DNA from: Micromonospora pallida
GTDB lineage: Bacteria > Actinomycetota > Actinomycetes > Mycobacteriales > Micromonosporaceae
Direction of reading: 5' to 3'
DNA length: 64,000 bases
Assembly: GCF_900090325.1 (NCBI RefSeq)
Contig: NZ_FMHW01000002.1
Span: 7,560,578-7,624,577, forward strand
Under the pieces are notes generated by a model. That model was given only the letters and a program-made list of their open reading frames with translations. It did no database searches and was not told the DNA's origin. This document shows, piece by piece, positions 9,004 through 18,267 of the stretch. The stretch's first letter is position 1, and each line of letters begins with the position of its first letter. The position numbers and the translations under genes were made by a program.

Positions 9004-11739
9004 GTGGCAGTGCAGGGAACCGTGGAACGCAAGTACGTCTACGACTTCGCCGAGGGCAACAAGGACCTCAAGGACCTGCTCGGCGGCAAGGGGGCGAACC
9101 TGGCGGAGATGACCAACCTCGGTCTCCCCGTCCCGCCCGGGTTCACCATCACCACCGAGGCGTGCCAGGCGTACCTCGCCAGCGGCCGGGAGCCGGACGG
9201 CCTGGCGGACCAGGTCGCCGCCCGGCTGGCGGCCCTGGAAGGGGCGATGGGCAAGCGCCTCGGCGACCCGGACGACCCGCTGCTGGTCTCGGTCCGCTCC
9301 GGGGCGAAGTTCTCCATGCCCGGCATGATGGAGACCGTCCTGAACGTCGGCCTCAACGACCGCAGCGTGGTCGGGCTGGCCCGGCAGGCCACCGGCTCCG
9401 GAGACCAGGCGGACCCCGTCGGCGGGGAACGGTTCGCCTGGGACTCGTACCGCCGGCTGATCCAGATGTTCGGCAAGACCGTCTGCGAGGTGCCGGGGGA
9501 GGAGTTCGAGCACGCCCTCGACGAGGCCAAGCACGCCCGGGGCACCCGCGACGACCTCGACTTGGGCGCGGACGACCTGCACGGGCTGGTCGAGGCGTAC
9601 AAGAAGATCTTCCGGAAGCACACCGGGCGGGACTTCCCGCAGGACCCGCGCGAGCAGCTCGACCTGGCCGTCCGCGCGGTCTTCGACTCGTGGAACGCCG
9701 AGCGGGCGGTGCTCTACCGGCGGCAGGAACGCATTCCCGCCGACCTCGGCACGGCGGTCAACGTGTGTTCGATGGTCTTCGGCAACCTCGGCTCGGACTC
9801 CGGCACCGGGGTCGCCTTCACCCGTGACCCGGCCAGCGGCGCGCAGGGCATCTACGGCGACTACCTGGCCAACGCCCAGGGCGAGGACGTGGTCGCCGGC
9901 ATCCGCAACACCGTCCCGTTGCAGGAGCTGGAGCGGCTCGACAAGAAGTCCTACGACGAGCTGCTGGACATCATGGCCCGGCTGGAACGGCACTACCACG
10001 ATCTGTGCGACATCGAGTTCACCATCGAGCGGGGCAAGCTCTGGATGCTCCAGACCCGGGTCGGCAAGCGCACCGCGGCGGCGGCCTTCGTGATCGCCGG
10101 CCAGCTCGTCGACGAGGGGCTGATCGACCTGGACGAGGCGGTGCACCGGGTCAACGGGGCACAGCTCGCCCAGCTCATGTTCCCCCGGTTCCAGCTCGAC
10201 CACGAGTTCCAGGCGGTGGCCCGGGGCATCGGGGCGTCGCCGGGCGCGGCCGTCGGCAAGGTGGTCTTCACCTCCGCCCGCGCGGTCGAACTGGCCGCCG
10301 AGGGGGAACGGGTGATCCTGGTCCGCCGGGAGACCAACCCGGACGACCTCCAGGGCATGATCGCCGCCCAGGGCATCCTCACCTCCCGGGGCGGCAAGAC
10401 CAGCCACGCCGCGGTGGTCGCCCGAGGTATGGGCAAGACCTGCGTCTCCGGCGCGGACGCGCTGGAGGTGAACGTCCCGGCGCGGCGGTTCACCGTCGCC
10501 GGGCAGACCGTCGCCGAGGGCGACGTGGTGTCCATCGACGGCACCACCGGCAACATCTACCTCGGCGAGGTGCCGGTGATGCCGTCCGAGGTGGTGCAGT
10601 ACTTCGAGGGCACCCTCGACCCGGAGCGGACCGACGACGCGCTGGTCCGGTCCGTACACCGGGTCATGACGCACGCCGACCAGCGGCGGCGGCTGGCGGT
10701 CCGGGCGAACGCCGACACCGGCGCGGACGCCGCCCGGGCCCGGCGCTTCGGCGCGCAGGGCATCGGGCTCTGCCGCACCGAGCACATGTTCCTCGGCGAC
10801 CGGCGGGAACTGGTCGAGCGGCTGATCCTGGCCCGCACCGACGACGAGCGGGAGACGTCGCTCGCCGCGCTGCTGCCGTTGCAGCGGGCCGACTTCATGG
10901 AGATCTTCCGCGAGATGGACGGGCTGCCGGTCACCGTGCGGCTGATCGACCCGCCGCTGCACGAGTTCCTGCCCCCGCTGGAGCAACTCGCAGTGAACGT
11001 CGCGGTCGCCCAGGAGCGGGGCGAGGACGTGGCGAAGGAGGAGGCGCTGCTCGCCGCCGTGCGGCGGATGCACGAGGAGAACCCGATGCTCGGCCTGCGG
11101 GGCGTCCGGCTCGGTCTGGTCATCCCCGGCCTGTTCGCGATGCAGGTCCGGGCGATCACCGAGGCCGCCGTGGCGTGCGCCCGCGACGGCGTCACCGCGC
11201 GACCCGAGATCATGGTCCCGCTGGTCGGCGCGGTCCAGGAGCTGGAGACGGTACGCGCCGAGGCAGAGAAGATCATCGCCGAGGTGGTCGGGGAGGGCGG
11301 CGTCGAGGTGCTGATCGGCACCATGATCGAGGTGCCCCGGGCGGCGCTCACCGCCGGCCAGATCGCCGAGGCCGCCCAGTTCTTCTCCTTCGGCACCAAC
11401 GACCTGACCCAGATGGGCTGGGGCTTCTCCCGGGACGACGTCGAGGGGGCGTTCTTCTGGCGTTACCTGGAGCTGGGCATCTTCGGCATCTCGCCGTTCG
11501 AGTCGCTGGACAGGGACGGGGTCGGTCGGCTGGTGCGGATCGCCGCCGAGGAGGGTCGGGCCGCCCGGCCGGACCTGAAGCTCGGGGTCTGCGGAGAGCA
11601 CGGCGGTGACCCGGACTCGGTGCACTTCTTCCACCAGGTCGGGCTGGACTACGTCTCCTGCTCGCCGTTCCGGGTGCCGATCGCCCGGCTGGAGGCGGGC
11701 CGCGCGGCGGTCGAGACCAGCGGTTCCGACAGCCGCTGA
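9004..11739 (+). CDS. ppdK: Pyruvate, phosphate dikinase
   Basis: Protein of 911 residues starting at GTG 9004 behind GGAGGG; an in-frame GTG at 8986 is the alternative. PPDK interconverts pyruvate + ATP + Pi and phosphoenolpyruvate + AMP + PPi. Domain order is right for the family: nucleotide-binding domain (LLGGKGANLAEMTNLGLPVPPGFTIT near residue 20), phosphohistidine domain (GGKTSHAAVVARGMGK, swivelling His about 468), and C-terminal PEP/pyruvate barrel (IEVPRAAL, FFSFGTNDLTQM, and the catalytic Cys about 863 in GVCGEHGGD). The gene stands alone, preceded by about 300 bases of non-coding sequence. Confidence 0.95.
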   Translation: MAVQGTVERKYVYDFAEGNKDLKDLLGGKGANLAEMTNLGLPVPPGFTITTEACQAYLASGREPDGLADQVAARLAALEGAMGKRLGDPDDPLLVSVRSGAKFSMPGMMETVLNVGLNDRSVVGLARQATGSGDQADPVGGERFAWDSYRRLIQMFGKTVCEVPGEEFEHALDEAKHARGTRDDLDLGADDLHGLVEAYKKIFRKHTGRDFPQDPREQLDLAVRAVFDSWNAERAVLYRRQERIPADLGTAVNVCSMVFGNLGSDSGTGVAFTRDPASGAQGIYGDYLANAQGEDVVAGIRNTVPLQELERLDKKSYDELLDIMARLERHYHDLCDIEFTIERGKLWMLQTRVGKRTAAAAFVIAGQLVDEGLIDLDEAVHRVNGAQLAQLMFPRFQLDHEFQAVARGIGASPGAAVGKVVFTSARAVELAAEGERVILVRRETNPDDLQGMIAAQGILTSRGGKTSHAAVVARGMGKTCVSGADALEVNVPARRFTVAGQTVAEGDVVSIDGTTGNIYLGEVPVMPSEVVQYFEGTLDPERTDDALVRSVHRVMTHADQRRRLAVRANADTGADAARARRFGAQGIGLCRTEHMFLGDRRELVERLILARTDDERETSLAALLPLQRADFMEIFREMDGLPVTVRLIDPPLHEFLPPLEQLAVNVAVAQERGEDVAKEEALLAAVRRMHEENPMLGLRGVRLGLVIPGLFAMQVRAITEAAVACARDGVTARPEIMVPLVGAVQELETVRAEAEKIIAEVVGEGGVEVLIGTMIEVPRAALTAGQIAEAAQFFSFGTNDLTQMGWGFSRDDVEGAFFWRYLELGIFGISPFESLDRDGVGRLVRIAAEEGRAARPDLKLGVCGEHGGDPDSVHFFHQVGLDYVSCSPFRVPIARLEAGRAAVETSGSDSR

Positions 11740-11851
11740 CGGCGTACTCGTTAGCTGGTCGAGGCGGCGACGGCCGTGCCGCCCGCGTCCGGGATGGTCT
11801 CCGGCGCGGGCGGCGAGCTGCCGGCACCGGTGGGGACCACCTCCCCGCCGG

Positions 11852-12355
11852 TCAGATCAGCGGGCGGTGCCAACGGTTGTGTTCGGTGTGGCGGCGCAGG
11901 GGGTTCGTCGGAATCGTGGCCATCGGCGTGCGCACGGCGAGCGGACCGGCCATGATCGCCGGCTGGGGTTCGTCGTAGCCCCGGCGGTGGGCGTCGAACA
12001 CCCCACCGGTACGCCGGGCCACCGCCCGCGCCTCCTCGCGCAGCTCCTCCGGGTCGGCGTCCGGACCGGCGACCAGGGTGAGCAGCGCGTGTTGCCCGGC
12101 CGGGTAGATCACCACCTGCCCGTCCGTGGTGCGGACCACGTGCTCCCGGAACTCGCCCCGGGTGGCCGCCTGGGCGAACCGCTGGCCGAGCCCGAAGCTC
12201 GCGGCGGCGAGGGCGGCGAGGTGGGCCGCCTCCGTCGCCGGCAGGTCGCTGGCGATCAGCAGGCCGTCCGTGCCGGCCAGGACCGCGCCGCAGACCTCCG
12301 GCCGGCGCGACCGCAGCCGGCTCAGCTCCGCGTCCATCAGGGTGCCAGCGTCCAC
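11852..12355 (-). CDS. Roadblock/LC7 domain protein
   Basis: Protein of 167 residues from GTG 12355, preceded by GGGGAGGG. The first 115 residues have the roadblock alternation of strands and helices (VCGAVLAGTDGLLIAS, HLAALAAASFGLGQR, VIYPAGQHALLTLV). Such MglB-like proteins usually act with small Ras-like GTPases and, in actinomycetes, with DUF742 proteins and sensor kinases. None of these partners is next to this copy. The C-terminal 45 residues, His/Arg/Pro-rich, are not part of the domain. Confidence 0.75.
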   Translation of the reverse strand: MDAGTLMDAELSRLRSRRPEVCGAVLAGTDGLLIASDLPATEAAHLAALAAASFGLGQRFAQAATRGEFREHVVRTTDGQVVIYPAGQHALLTLVAGPDADPEELREEARAVARRTGGVFDAHRRGYDEPQPAIMAGPLAVRTPMATIPTNPLRRHTEHNRWHRPLI

Positions 12356-12507
12356 GATCGCCCTCCCCAGGGTCGCTCCGACGCACCGGCCGGCGACGCC
12401 GGTGACGTTCCGCTTCTGGCAAGCTACCGCCGGCCACCGAAGGCCGCGAGCCCGTAACGGCCCGCGATCGGTCCGCAACCGGAGTCCGAACGGCCGATGC
12501 GCCGTCG

Positions 12508-12645
12508 GCCGAACGGCGGCGGCCCGGCCCGGTGTCCGCCGAACGGTGCCGGCCGGTCCGGGGTACGCCGAACGCGGCAACCGGTCCGGGGTACGCCGAA
12601 CGGCGGCGACCGGCCCGGAGCGCCGAACGGTGGCGGTGGCGCGGT
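12508..12645. repeat. Five degenerate tandem repeats of 27-30 bases
   Basis: Successive units begin GCCGAACG at 12508, 12538, 12567, 12595 and 12622, with lengths 30, 29, 28 and 27 and a partial last copy. Each continues with a GGC-rich stretch and CCGG(T/C)CCGG. They fill most of the roughly 370-base gap between the divergent roadblock and VOC genes. No gene is seen in that gap. Confidence 0.7.
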
Positions 12646-12727
12646 TCGGGCCTCGTCGCCGAGCCGCACTGCCGGGGCGGGCGTAACCTGGGCTGGCCGG
12701 TGACACCTGTCCGGTGAAGGAGGTCCG

Positions 12728-13084
12728 ATGACCAGCGTCTGGGAGAGCCTGACGATCGACGCCGAGGATCCGGCCCGGCTGGCCCGCTGGTGGGCCGAGG
12801 CGCTCGGCTACCAGGTCGTCCACGAGCGACCCGACGCGGTGGAGATCCGGGCCTCGGCGGAGCGGACACCGGCGATCGTGTTCGTCCCGGTCACCGAGGG
12901 CAAGAGCACGAGGAACCGGCTCCGCCTCGACCTGCGCCCCGACGACCAGGAGGCCGAGGTGGAACGGCTGGTGGACATGGGGGCGCGGCACGTCGACGTC
13001 GGGCCGGACGAGCCCGGGTGGACGATGCTCGCCGACCCCGAGGGCAACGAGTTCCGCGTCCTGCGGCAGCGCGAACCGGACTGA
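12728..13084 (+). CDS. VOC (glyoxalase-like) family protein
   Basis: Protein of 118 residues with an ideal ribosome site (GAAGGAGGTCCG) before the ATG. It has the vicinal-oxygen-chelate pattern of glyoxalase-like proteins: an opening strand with LTIDAEDPARLARWWAEALGY, a central strand block RLRLDLRPDD, and the ending TMLADPEGNEFRVL. Short single-domain members are often of unknown substrate. It ends five bases before the dgt start, so the two may be co-transcribed. Confidence 0.82.
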   Translation: MTSVWESLTIDAEDPARLARWWAEALGYQVVHERPDAVEIRASAERTPAIVFVPVTEGKSTRNRLRLDLRPDDQEAEVERLVDMGARHVDVGPDEPGWTMLADPEGNEFRVLRQREPD

Positions 13085-13089
13085 GCGCG

Positions 13090-14334
13090 GTGGGTTCCGA
13101 CGTCGGCGGCGATCCGGCGGACACCGCGCGGTGGGTGCCCGAGTCGCCCAAGGACACCGGCTACGGCCGTGGCCCGTACGAGCGGGACCGGGCGCGGGTG
13201 CTGCACTCGGCGGCGTTCCGTCGGCTCGCCGCCAAGACCCAGGTGCACACCGCCGGCACCGACGACTTCCTGCGGACCCGGCTCACCCACTCGCTCGAGG
13301 TGGCGCAGATCGCCCGTGAGATGGGCGCCCGCCTGGGCTGCGACCCGGACGTGGTGGACACCGCCGGGCTCGCCCACGACCTCGGGCATCCACCCTTCGG
13401 GCACAACGGCGAGGCGGCGCTCGACGGACTGGCCGCCGACTGCGGCGGCTTCGAGGGCAACGCGCAGACCCTGCGGGTGCTCACCCGGCTGGAGGCCAAG
13501 GTGCTCGGCCCGGACGGCTGCTCGGCCGGACTCAACCTGACCCGCGCCTCCCTCGACGCGGTTGCCAAGTACCCCTGGCCCCGCCGGGCCGGCGAACGCA
13601 AGTTCGGGGTCTACCCGGACGACTGGCCGGTCTTCGACTGGCTGCGTACGGGCGCGCATGCCGACCGGCGCCGCTGCCTGGAGGCGCAGGTGATGGACTG
13701 GGCCGACGACGTGGCGTACTCGGTGCACGACGTGGAGGACGGCATCCACGGCGGCTACCTGACGCTCCGACCGCTGCTGCGGGACGCCGACGAGCGGGCC
13801 GCCCTCTGCGTCGACGTGGCCGAGGTCTACTCCGCCGAGAGCGCCGCCGACCTCGGCACGGTCCTGGTCGACCTGCTCGCCGATCCGGTGCTCGGGCCGG
13901 TCGTCGACTACGACGGCAGCCATCGGGCACAGGTTGCGTTGAAGGCCACGACCAGCACGCTCACCGGACGGTTCGTCGCGGAGGCGGTCCGCGCCACCCG
14001 GGACCGCCACGGCCCCGGCCCGCACCGTCGCTACGCCGCCGACCTGGTCGTCCCCCGGTGGGTCCGCGCCCAGTGCGCGCTGCTCAAGGGCATCGCCCTG
14101 CGGTACGTGATGCGCCGGTCCGGCGCGGAGGCCCGGTACGCCCGGCAGCGGGAGGTGCTCGCCGACCTGGTCGGGGTGCTCGCCGACCGGGGCGCGGACG
14201 CCCTGGACCCGGTCTTCGCCCCGCTGTGGCGGACCGCCCCGGACGACGTAGCCCGGCTGCGGGTGGTCGTCGACCAGGTCGCCTCGCTCACCGACCCGGC
14301 GGCGGTCGCCTGGCACACCCGCCTGCTCGGCTGA
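13090..14334 (+). CDS. dgt: Deoxyguanosinetriphosphate triphosphohydrolase-like protein
   Basis: Protein of 414 residues from GTG 13090. The HD phosphohydrolase motif is intact (RLTHS with His67, AHDLGHPPFGH with His96 and Asp97), followed by the family stretch FEGNAQTLRVLTRLE and the later MDWADDVAYSVHDVEDGI. dGTPases release tripolyphosphate from dGTP and tune nucleotide pools. In actinobacteria dgt lies close upstream of dnaG, as here (about 9.4 kb, with inserted genes). The ribosome site is weak; coupling to the preceding VOC gene may help. Confidence 0.92.
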   Translation: MGSDVGGDPADTARWVPESPKDTGYGRGPYERDRARVLHSAAFRRLAAKTQVHTAGTDDFLRTRLTHSLEVAQIAREMGARLGCDPDVVDTAGLAHDLGHPPFGHNGEAALDGLAADCGGFEGNAQTLRVLTRLEAKVLGPDGCSAGLNLTRASLDAVAKYPWPRRAGERKFGVYPDDWPVFDWLRTGAHADRRRCLEAQVMDWADDVAYSVHDVEDGIHGGYLTLRPLLRDADERAALCVDVAEVYSAESAADLGTVLVDLLADPVLGPVVDYDGSHRAQVALKATTSTLTGRFVAEAVRATRDRHGPGPHRRYAADLVVPRWVRAQCALLKGIALRYVMRRSGAEARYARQREVLADLVGVLADRGADALDPVFAPLWRTAPDDVARLRVVVDQVASLTDPAAVAWHTRLLG

Positions 14335-14437
14335 CTCGCCAGGGGTGGCCGGGGCCATCCAACTGGTGGGGGCTGAGCCACCGCCGCCAGCCGGGTCTGC
14401 CGGACGGACCGGAAGCCGACTGGGCCCGCCGACTGAC

Positions 14438-14456
14438 TTAGGTTAGCCTAACCAGC
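14438..14456 (+). promoter_or_regulatory. Iron box (DmdR/IdeR type) abutting the start codon
   Basis: TTAGGTTAGCCTAACCAGC matches the 19-base TTAGGTTAGSCTAACCTAA consensus of actinobacterial iron regulators at all but the last few bases. It ends exactly one base before the ATG of the siderophore-interacting protein gene. Repression by iron is therefore expected, and the transcript may be leaderless or nearly so. Confidence 0.85.
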
Positions 14457-15311
14457 ATGACGGATCGCCCGAAGAAGGTCACCAGCGCGCACGTCGTCCG
14501 TACCGAGCGTCCCACCCCGCACGTGATCCGCCTGGTGCTCGGCGGCGACGGGCTGGTCGGGCTGCCGGTGGGCGAATACACCGACCACTACGTCAAGCTG
14601 CTCTTCCCGCAGCCCGGGGCGGTGTACCCGACGCCGTTCGACCTGGACGCCATCCGCCGGGACCTGCCCCGTGACCAGTGGCCCCAGCTGCGCGCGTACA
14701 CCGTACGGGCCTGGGATCCGGTGGTCACCGAGCTGACCATCGACGTCGTGCACCACGGCGACGAGGGGGTGGCCGGACCGTGGGCCGCCGCGCTGCGGCC
14801 GGGTGACCCGGTGCACTTCCTCGGCCCCGGCGGGGCGTACGCGCCGAGCCCGACCGCCGACTGGCACCTGCTGGTCGGCGACGAGAGCGCGCTGCCGGCC
14901 ATCGCGGCGTCGCTGGAGCGGCTGCCGATCGACGCGCCGGCCCGGGTGTTCGTGGAGATCGACGGCCCGGCAGAGGAGCAGCCGCTGCCCAGCCCGGGCG
15001 CGGTCGAGCTGGTCTGGCTGCACCGGGGCGACCGCCCGGTGGGCGAGGCGCTGGTCGAGGCGGTCCGGGGGCTGGAGTTCCCGCCCGGTGCGGTGCACGC
15101 CTTCGTGCACGGCGAGGCGACGTTCGTCAAGGAACTGCGCCGGCTGCTCCGGGTGGAGCGGGGCCTGCCGCGCGAGCTGCTCTCCATCTCCGGCTACTGG
15201 CGGCGCGGCTTCACCGACGAGGGCTGGCGGGCCAGCAAGCCGGACTGGAACCGTCGGGTCGAGGTGGAGGAGGCCGCCGCGATCGACGCCAGCGGCGTTC
15301 CCGCCCCTTGA
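14457..15311 (+). CDS. Siderophore-interacting protein (FAD-binding ferric-siderophore reductase family)
   Basis: Protein of 284 residues. The N-terminal FAD-binding beta-barrel contains RAYTVRAWDP (FAD contact) and DVVHHGDEGVAGPWAA. The NAD(P)-binding half contains LLVGDESALPAIAASLE and, near the end, LLSISGYWRRGFTDEGWR, all hallmarks of the ViuB/SIP family. These reductases release iron from imported ferric siderophores in the cytoplasm. The iron box directly before the gene agrees. No siderophore biosynthesis or uptake genes flank it, so it probably serves systems elsewhere. Confidence 0.92.
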   Translation: MTDRPKKVTSAHVVRTERPTPHVIRLVLGGDGLVGLPVGEYTDHYVKLLFPQPGAVYPTPFDLDAIRRDLPRDQWPQLRAYTVRAWDPVVTELTIDVVHHGDEGVAGPWAAALRPGDPVHFLGPGGAYAPSPTADWHLLVGDESALPAIAASLERLPIDAPARVFVEIDGPAEEQPLPSPGAVELVWLHRGDRPVGEALVEAVRGLEFPPGAVHAFVHGEATFVKELRRLLRVERGLPRELLSISGYWRRGFTDEGWRASKPDWNRRVEVEEAAAIDASGVPAP

Positions 15312-15331
15312 TCGATGTCGATGGACGTCGA
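15312..15331. promoter_or_regulatory. Inverted repeat upstream of the M23 peptidase gene
   Basis: TCGATGTC-GATG-GACGTCGA, eight-base arms with one mismatch, followed by TATATTGAC. It is the only AT-rich stretch between the SIP gene and the peptidase gene. It may be an operator or part of the peptidase promoter. Confidence 0.35.
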
Positions 15332-15405
15332 TATATTGACTCCCTCCGTCCGGCTGCCGGGCGGCAGGTGACGGCCACCGTGGCCGGGACCGGAGGAGGG
15401 GCACG

Positions 15406-16257
15406 ATGGACGCTACGGGCAATGGCGTGGACCGACGGACCCTGTTGCGGGGCGCCGCGGCCGGCGCGGTGGTGCTGGGCGGCGCGGCGGTGGGCGTCGG
15501 AGTCGGTGCGCCGGCCCACGCCTCCGGCTTCTACAACCCGTTCACCGGCTACCCGATCTCGGACGGCTGGCAGGAACACATCGACCGGGGCTCGCTCGGC
15601 GGCATCGACTACGTCATGTCCGTCGGCACCCGGCTGCCGGCCTGCGGCAGCGGCACGATCCAGAACATCCCGTACAACGGCACCGGCGGGCACACCGTCA
15701 CGATCTACCACCCGAACGGCTACCGCACCCAGTACATGCACCTCTCCGCGTTCAGCCTCGCCAACGGCACGGCGGTCGGCGCGGGGGCGACGGTCGGACT
15801 CTCCGGCGGCGCGGCCGGTGCACCCGGCTCCGGCTCGTCCACCGGACCGCACGTGCACTGGCACATGATCAACCCGTCCGGGGTACGGATCAATCCGCTG
15901 ACCTACCTCGCCGGCATCGGCGGGACGCTGCCGAAGACCACCACCGAGTCCGACGGCATCCCCGGGCCGATCATGTGGCAGCGGGCGCAGAACTGGCTGC
16001 GGATGGACCACGGCTACACCGGCCCGATCGACGGGGTGCCCGGGGTGAACACCTACGCCGCCCTCCAACGGGCGATGCGCGGGTACGGCTACACCGGCCC
16101 GATCGACGGCGTGCCCGGCCCGAACACCTGGGCGGCCGTCCAGCGGCTGGCCGCCCAGTGGGGCTACACCGGTCCGATCGACGGCGTGATGGGCCCCAAC
16201 TCGTGGCGCGGCTTCGCCCGCTTCGTCAACCAGGACCGCTTCGACCGGACGTCCTGA
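15406..16257 (+). CDS. Secreted M23-family peptidase with peptidoglycan-binding repeats
   Basis: Protein of 283 residues with a twin-arginine signal (DRRTLLRGAAAG at 9-20, then a hydrophobic stretch to PAHA about 42). A LytM/M23 fold follows, with GGIDYVMS, YRTQYMHLSAF and the zinc-binding HVHWH. The C-terminal 85 residues hold three repeats of GYTGPIDGVxGxN, the core of peptidoglycan-binding type 1 domains. The predicted role is cleavage of peptide cross-bridges in cell wall outside the membrane. Whether the metal site is complete needs an alignment, because the first His-x3-Asp motif of classical M23 enzymes is not clear here. Confidence 0.83.
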   Translation: MDATGNGVDRRTLLRGAAAGAVVLGGAAVGVGVGAPAHASGFYNPFTGYPISDGWQEHIDRGSLGGIDYVMSVGTRLPACGSGTIQNIPYNGTGGHTVTIYHPNGYRTQYMHLSAFSLANGTAVGAGATVGLSGGAAGAPGSGSSTGPHVHWHMINPSGVRINPLTYLAGIGGTLPKTTTESDGIPGPIMWQRAQNWLRMDHGYTGPIDGVPGVNTYAALQRAMRGYGYTGPIDGVPGPNTWAAVQRLAAQWGYTGPIDGVMGPNSWRGFARFVNQDRFDRTS

Positions 16258-16336
16258 CCGGCCGTTCGGGAACGGGCCGCGACCAGGGCGGCAGCGGTGA
16301 CCGGGCCGGACGAGCCGGCCCGGTCACCGGCAGGGG

Positions 16337-18220
16337 TCAGCCGGCCGCGAGGAGGGCCCGGGCGTCCGCCGCGATGATCGTGGCGGCGTCCTGGGGGACC
16401 TGCCTGCCGGCGTGCTGCTCGGCGTACGAGGCGAGCTGGGCGTACCGGCCGTCGGCCAGGAGGTTGAGCATCGCGTGCCGGGCACCCGCCTCGACCTGGG
16501 CGGTGAGCACCAGGTGCGCCAGGCCGGTCGGGTCGGCGACCACGGTGAAGGTGGTGGTCACCGTGGTCCGGCCGCCCGGTCCGTTGGCCTCGACGCGGAT
16601 GGTGTGCTCACCGGCAGCGAGCCGGGACGCGTCGAGCACCTGACCCGGGGTGGCCGGCTCGCCGTCCAGGGTCACCGTGACGGTGTTCGCGTTGCCGGTC
16701 ACCACGCCGAGCGTCGGGCGCTGGGCGCGGTCCAGCCGGGCCCCGTCGGCCGGCGAGGCGACGGCGACCGTCGGTCGGCCGACCCCGCCCTGGAGCTGTG
16801 CGGCGTTCCAGCCGGCCAGCTCGGCAGGCCGGTTGGTGATCACGCCGTCGACGCCGTACCCCTCGAGCCGCTGCCAGGCGGTGGCCGAGTCGACCGTCCA
16901 GACCATCACCGCCACTCCGGCGGCGTGCAGGTCCGCGACCACCGACGGGCGGGTGGTCAGCGCGCCGTCGCTCGGGTTGTACGCGGCCAGCCCCAGCTCC
17001 TTCGACAGTGCCACCGGGTCGGCGTCCAGGGTGCTGCGCAGCAGCCCCAGCGGCAGCTCCGGGGCGAGTGCCCGGGTGTGCCGCAGCGACTCGACGTCGA
17101 AGCTCTGCACGAAGACCCGCGTGGTCATCCGCTCCGCGCGGATCACCTCGACGATCCGGGCCACCTCGTCCCGGGAGTGCGCGCCCTTGATCTCCAGCAG
17201 CAGGTTCCCGCCCCGGCTGCGCAGGTCGGCAAGCTGCTCGGCGAGGGTGGGCAGCCGCGCGCCGGTGAAGTGCGGGGCGAACCAGGAGCCGGCGTCGAGC
17301 GCCTTGAGCTGTGCCGAGGTGAGGTTGCGGATCGCCCCGGTGCCGTCGGTGGTGCGGTCCACGGTGCCGTCGTGCAGCACGAACGGCACGCCGTCCCGGC
17401 TGGGCTGGACGTCGTTCTCGATCCAGTCCGACCCGGCCCGGCGGGCGACCTCCTGGGCGGCCAGGGTGTTCTCCGGGGCCGCCGCCGAGGCACCCCGGTG
17501 GGCGATCACGGTCAGCGGTGCGCCCTCGGGGCGGAGCAGCCCGTTCGGGGCCAGCTCGGTGACCGTGACGTCGTCGAACGAGACGGTCGCGCCGTTGACG
17601 ACCAGGGCCTGCCCGCCGTCGGCGGAACGCTGGAGGCTGCTGGTCCGCATGAGCTGACGCCCGTCGAAGAACCAGCGGGCCTGGTTGCCGTGCACCTCGA
17701 TGCTGACCTTGACGTCCCGACCCGTCCCGGCCGCGTACGGCGCGGCGGTGGTGTTCGTGACGTTCCAGCTCCCGGCCGGGGTGAGCTGCGCGAACTCCAG
17801 CCCGTTCGAGGCGGCGCTGCCGCTGCGCATGGTGGCGATCCACCACGGGGTGGCTCCGCTGGCCGGCACGTCGAGGCCGAGCGCCGTCCACCGGGTCGCC
17901 TCGTTCACCTTCTCGAAGCGGACCGTCGCCGAGAAGCGGAAGTGTTCGAGGTGCCGGCCGAAGGTGATCTTCCGGTTGCCGCTGGTCGAGGTGCCGACCA
18001 GCCGGCCGTCCACCACCTTCCACTCCCCGTCGATCGCCCGCCAGCCGGCGGGGAGCGTACCGCTGTCGAAGTTCTCCGCGACGACGACGTCGCCCGGCTC
18101 GGCACCGGCGGGGGCGGCGTCGCCGAGCGTGGTCAGCAGGCCGCCGGCGACCACCAGCGTGGCCAGGCCGGCGAGCACGCGGCGACGGGCCGACGTCGGC
18201 CCGACAGAAGAAACAATCAT
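16337..18220 (-). CDS. Secreted glycerophosphodiester phosphodiesterase, multidomain
   Basis: Protein of 627 residues. Order: signal peptide (1-40, VLAGLATLVVAGGLLTT...AGA), concanavalin/LamG-like domain (about 45-220, ENFDSGTLPAGWR ... VSFDDVTVTEL), GDPD catalytic barrel (about 235-480, VIAHRGASAAAPENT, WIENDVQPSRDG, LEIKG), an Ig-like segment, and a C-terminal helical FIMAH-like domain (about 570-627). GDPDs hydrolyse glycerophosphodiesters to glycerol-3-phosphate and alcohol; a secreted form may work on wall teichoic acids or lipid-derived head groups. The gene is monocistronic and convergent with the M23 gene. Confidence 0.87.
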   Translation of the reverse strand: MIVSSVGPTSARRRVLAGLATLVVAGGLLTTLGDAAPAGAEPGDVVVAENFDSGTLPAGWRAIDGEWKVVDGRLVGTSTSGNRKITFGRHLEHFRFSATVRFEKVNEATRWTALGLDVPASGATPWWIATMRSGSAASNGLEFAQLTPAGSWNVTNTTAAPYAAGTGRDVKVSIEVHGNQARWFFDGRQLMRTSSLQRSADGGQALVVNGATVSFDDVTVTELAPNGLLRPEGAPLTVIAHRGASAAAPENTLAAQEVARRAGSDWIENDVQPSRDGVPFVLHDGTVDRTTDGTGAIRNLTSAQLKALDAGSWFAPHFTGARLPTLAEQLADLRSRGGNLLLEIKGAHSRDEVARIVEVIRAERMTTRVFVQSFDVESLRHTRALAPELPLGLLRSTLDADPVALSKELGLAAYNPSDGALTTRPSVVADLHAAGVAVMVWTVDSATAWQRLEGYGVDGVITNRPAELAGWNAAQLQGGVGRPTVAVASPADGARLDRAQRPTLGVVTGNANTVTVTLDGEPATPGQVLDASRLAAGEHTIRVEANGPGGRTTVTTTFTVVADPTGLAHLVLTAQVEAGARHAMLNLLADGRYAQLASYAEQHAGRQVPQDAATIIAADARALLAAG

Positions 18221-18267
18221 GGTGGTAGATCCTAGGGGTGGCCCACGAACGCGGCCGTGACCTGCGG

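Noticed and set aside
8971..11634. Minus-strand frame of 887 codons opposite ppdK
   Set aside because: Shadow of the PPDK gene, full of Gly/Val/Arg/Gln-rich translation with no signature.
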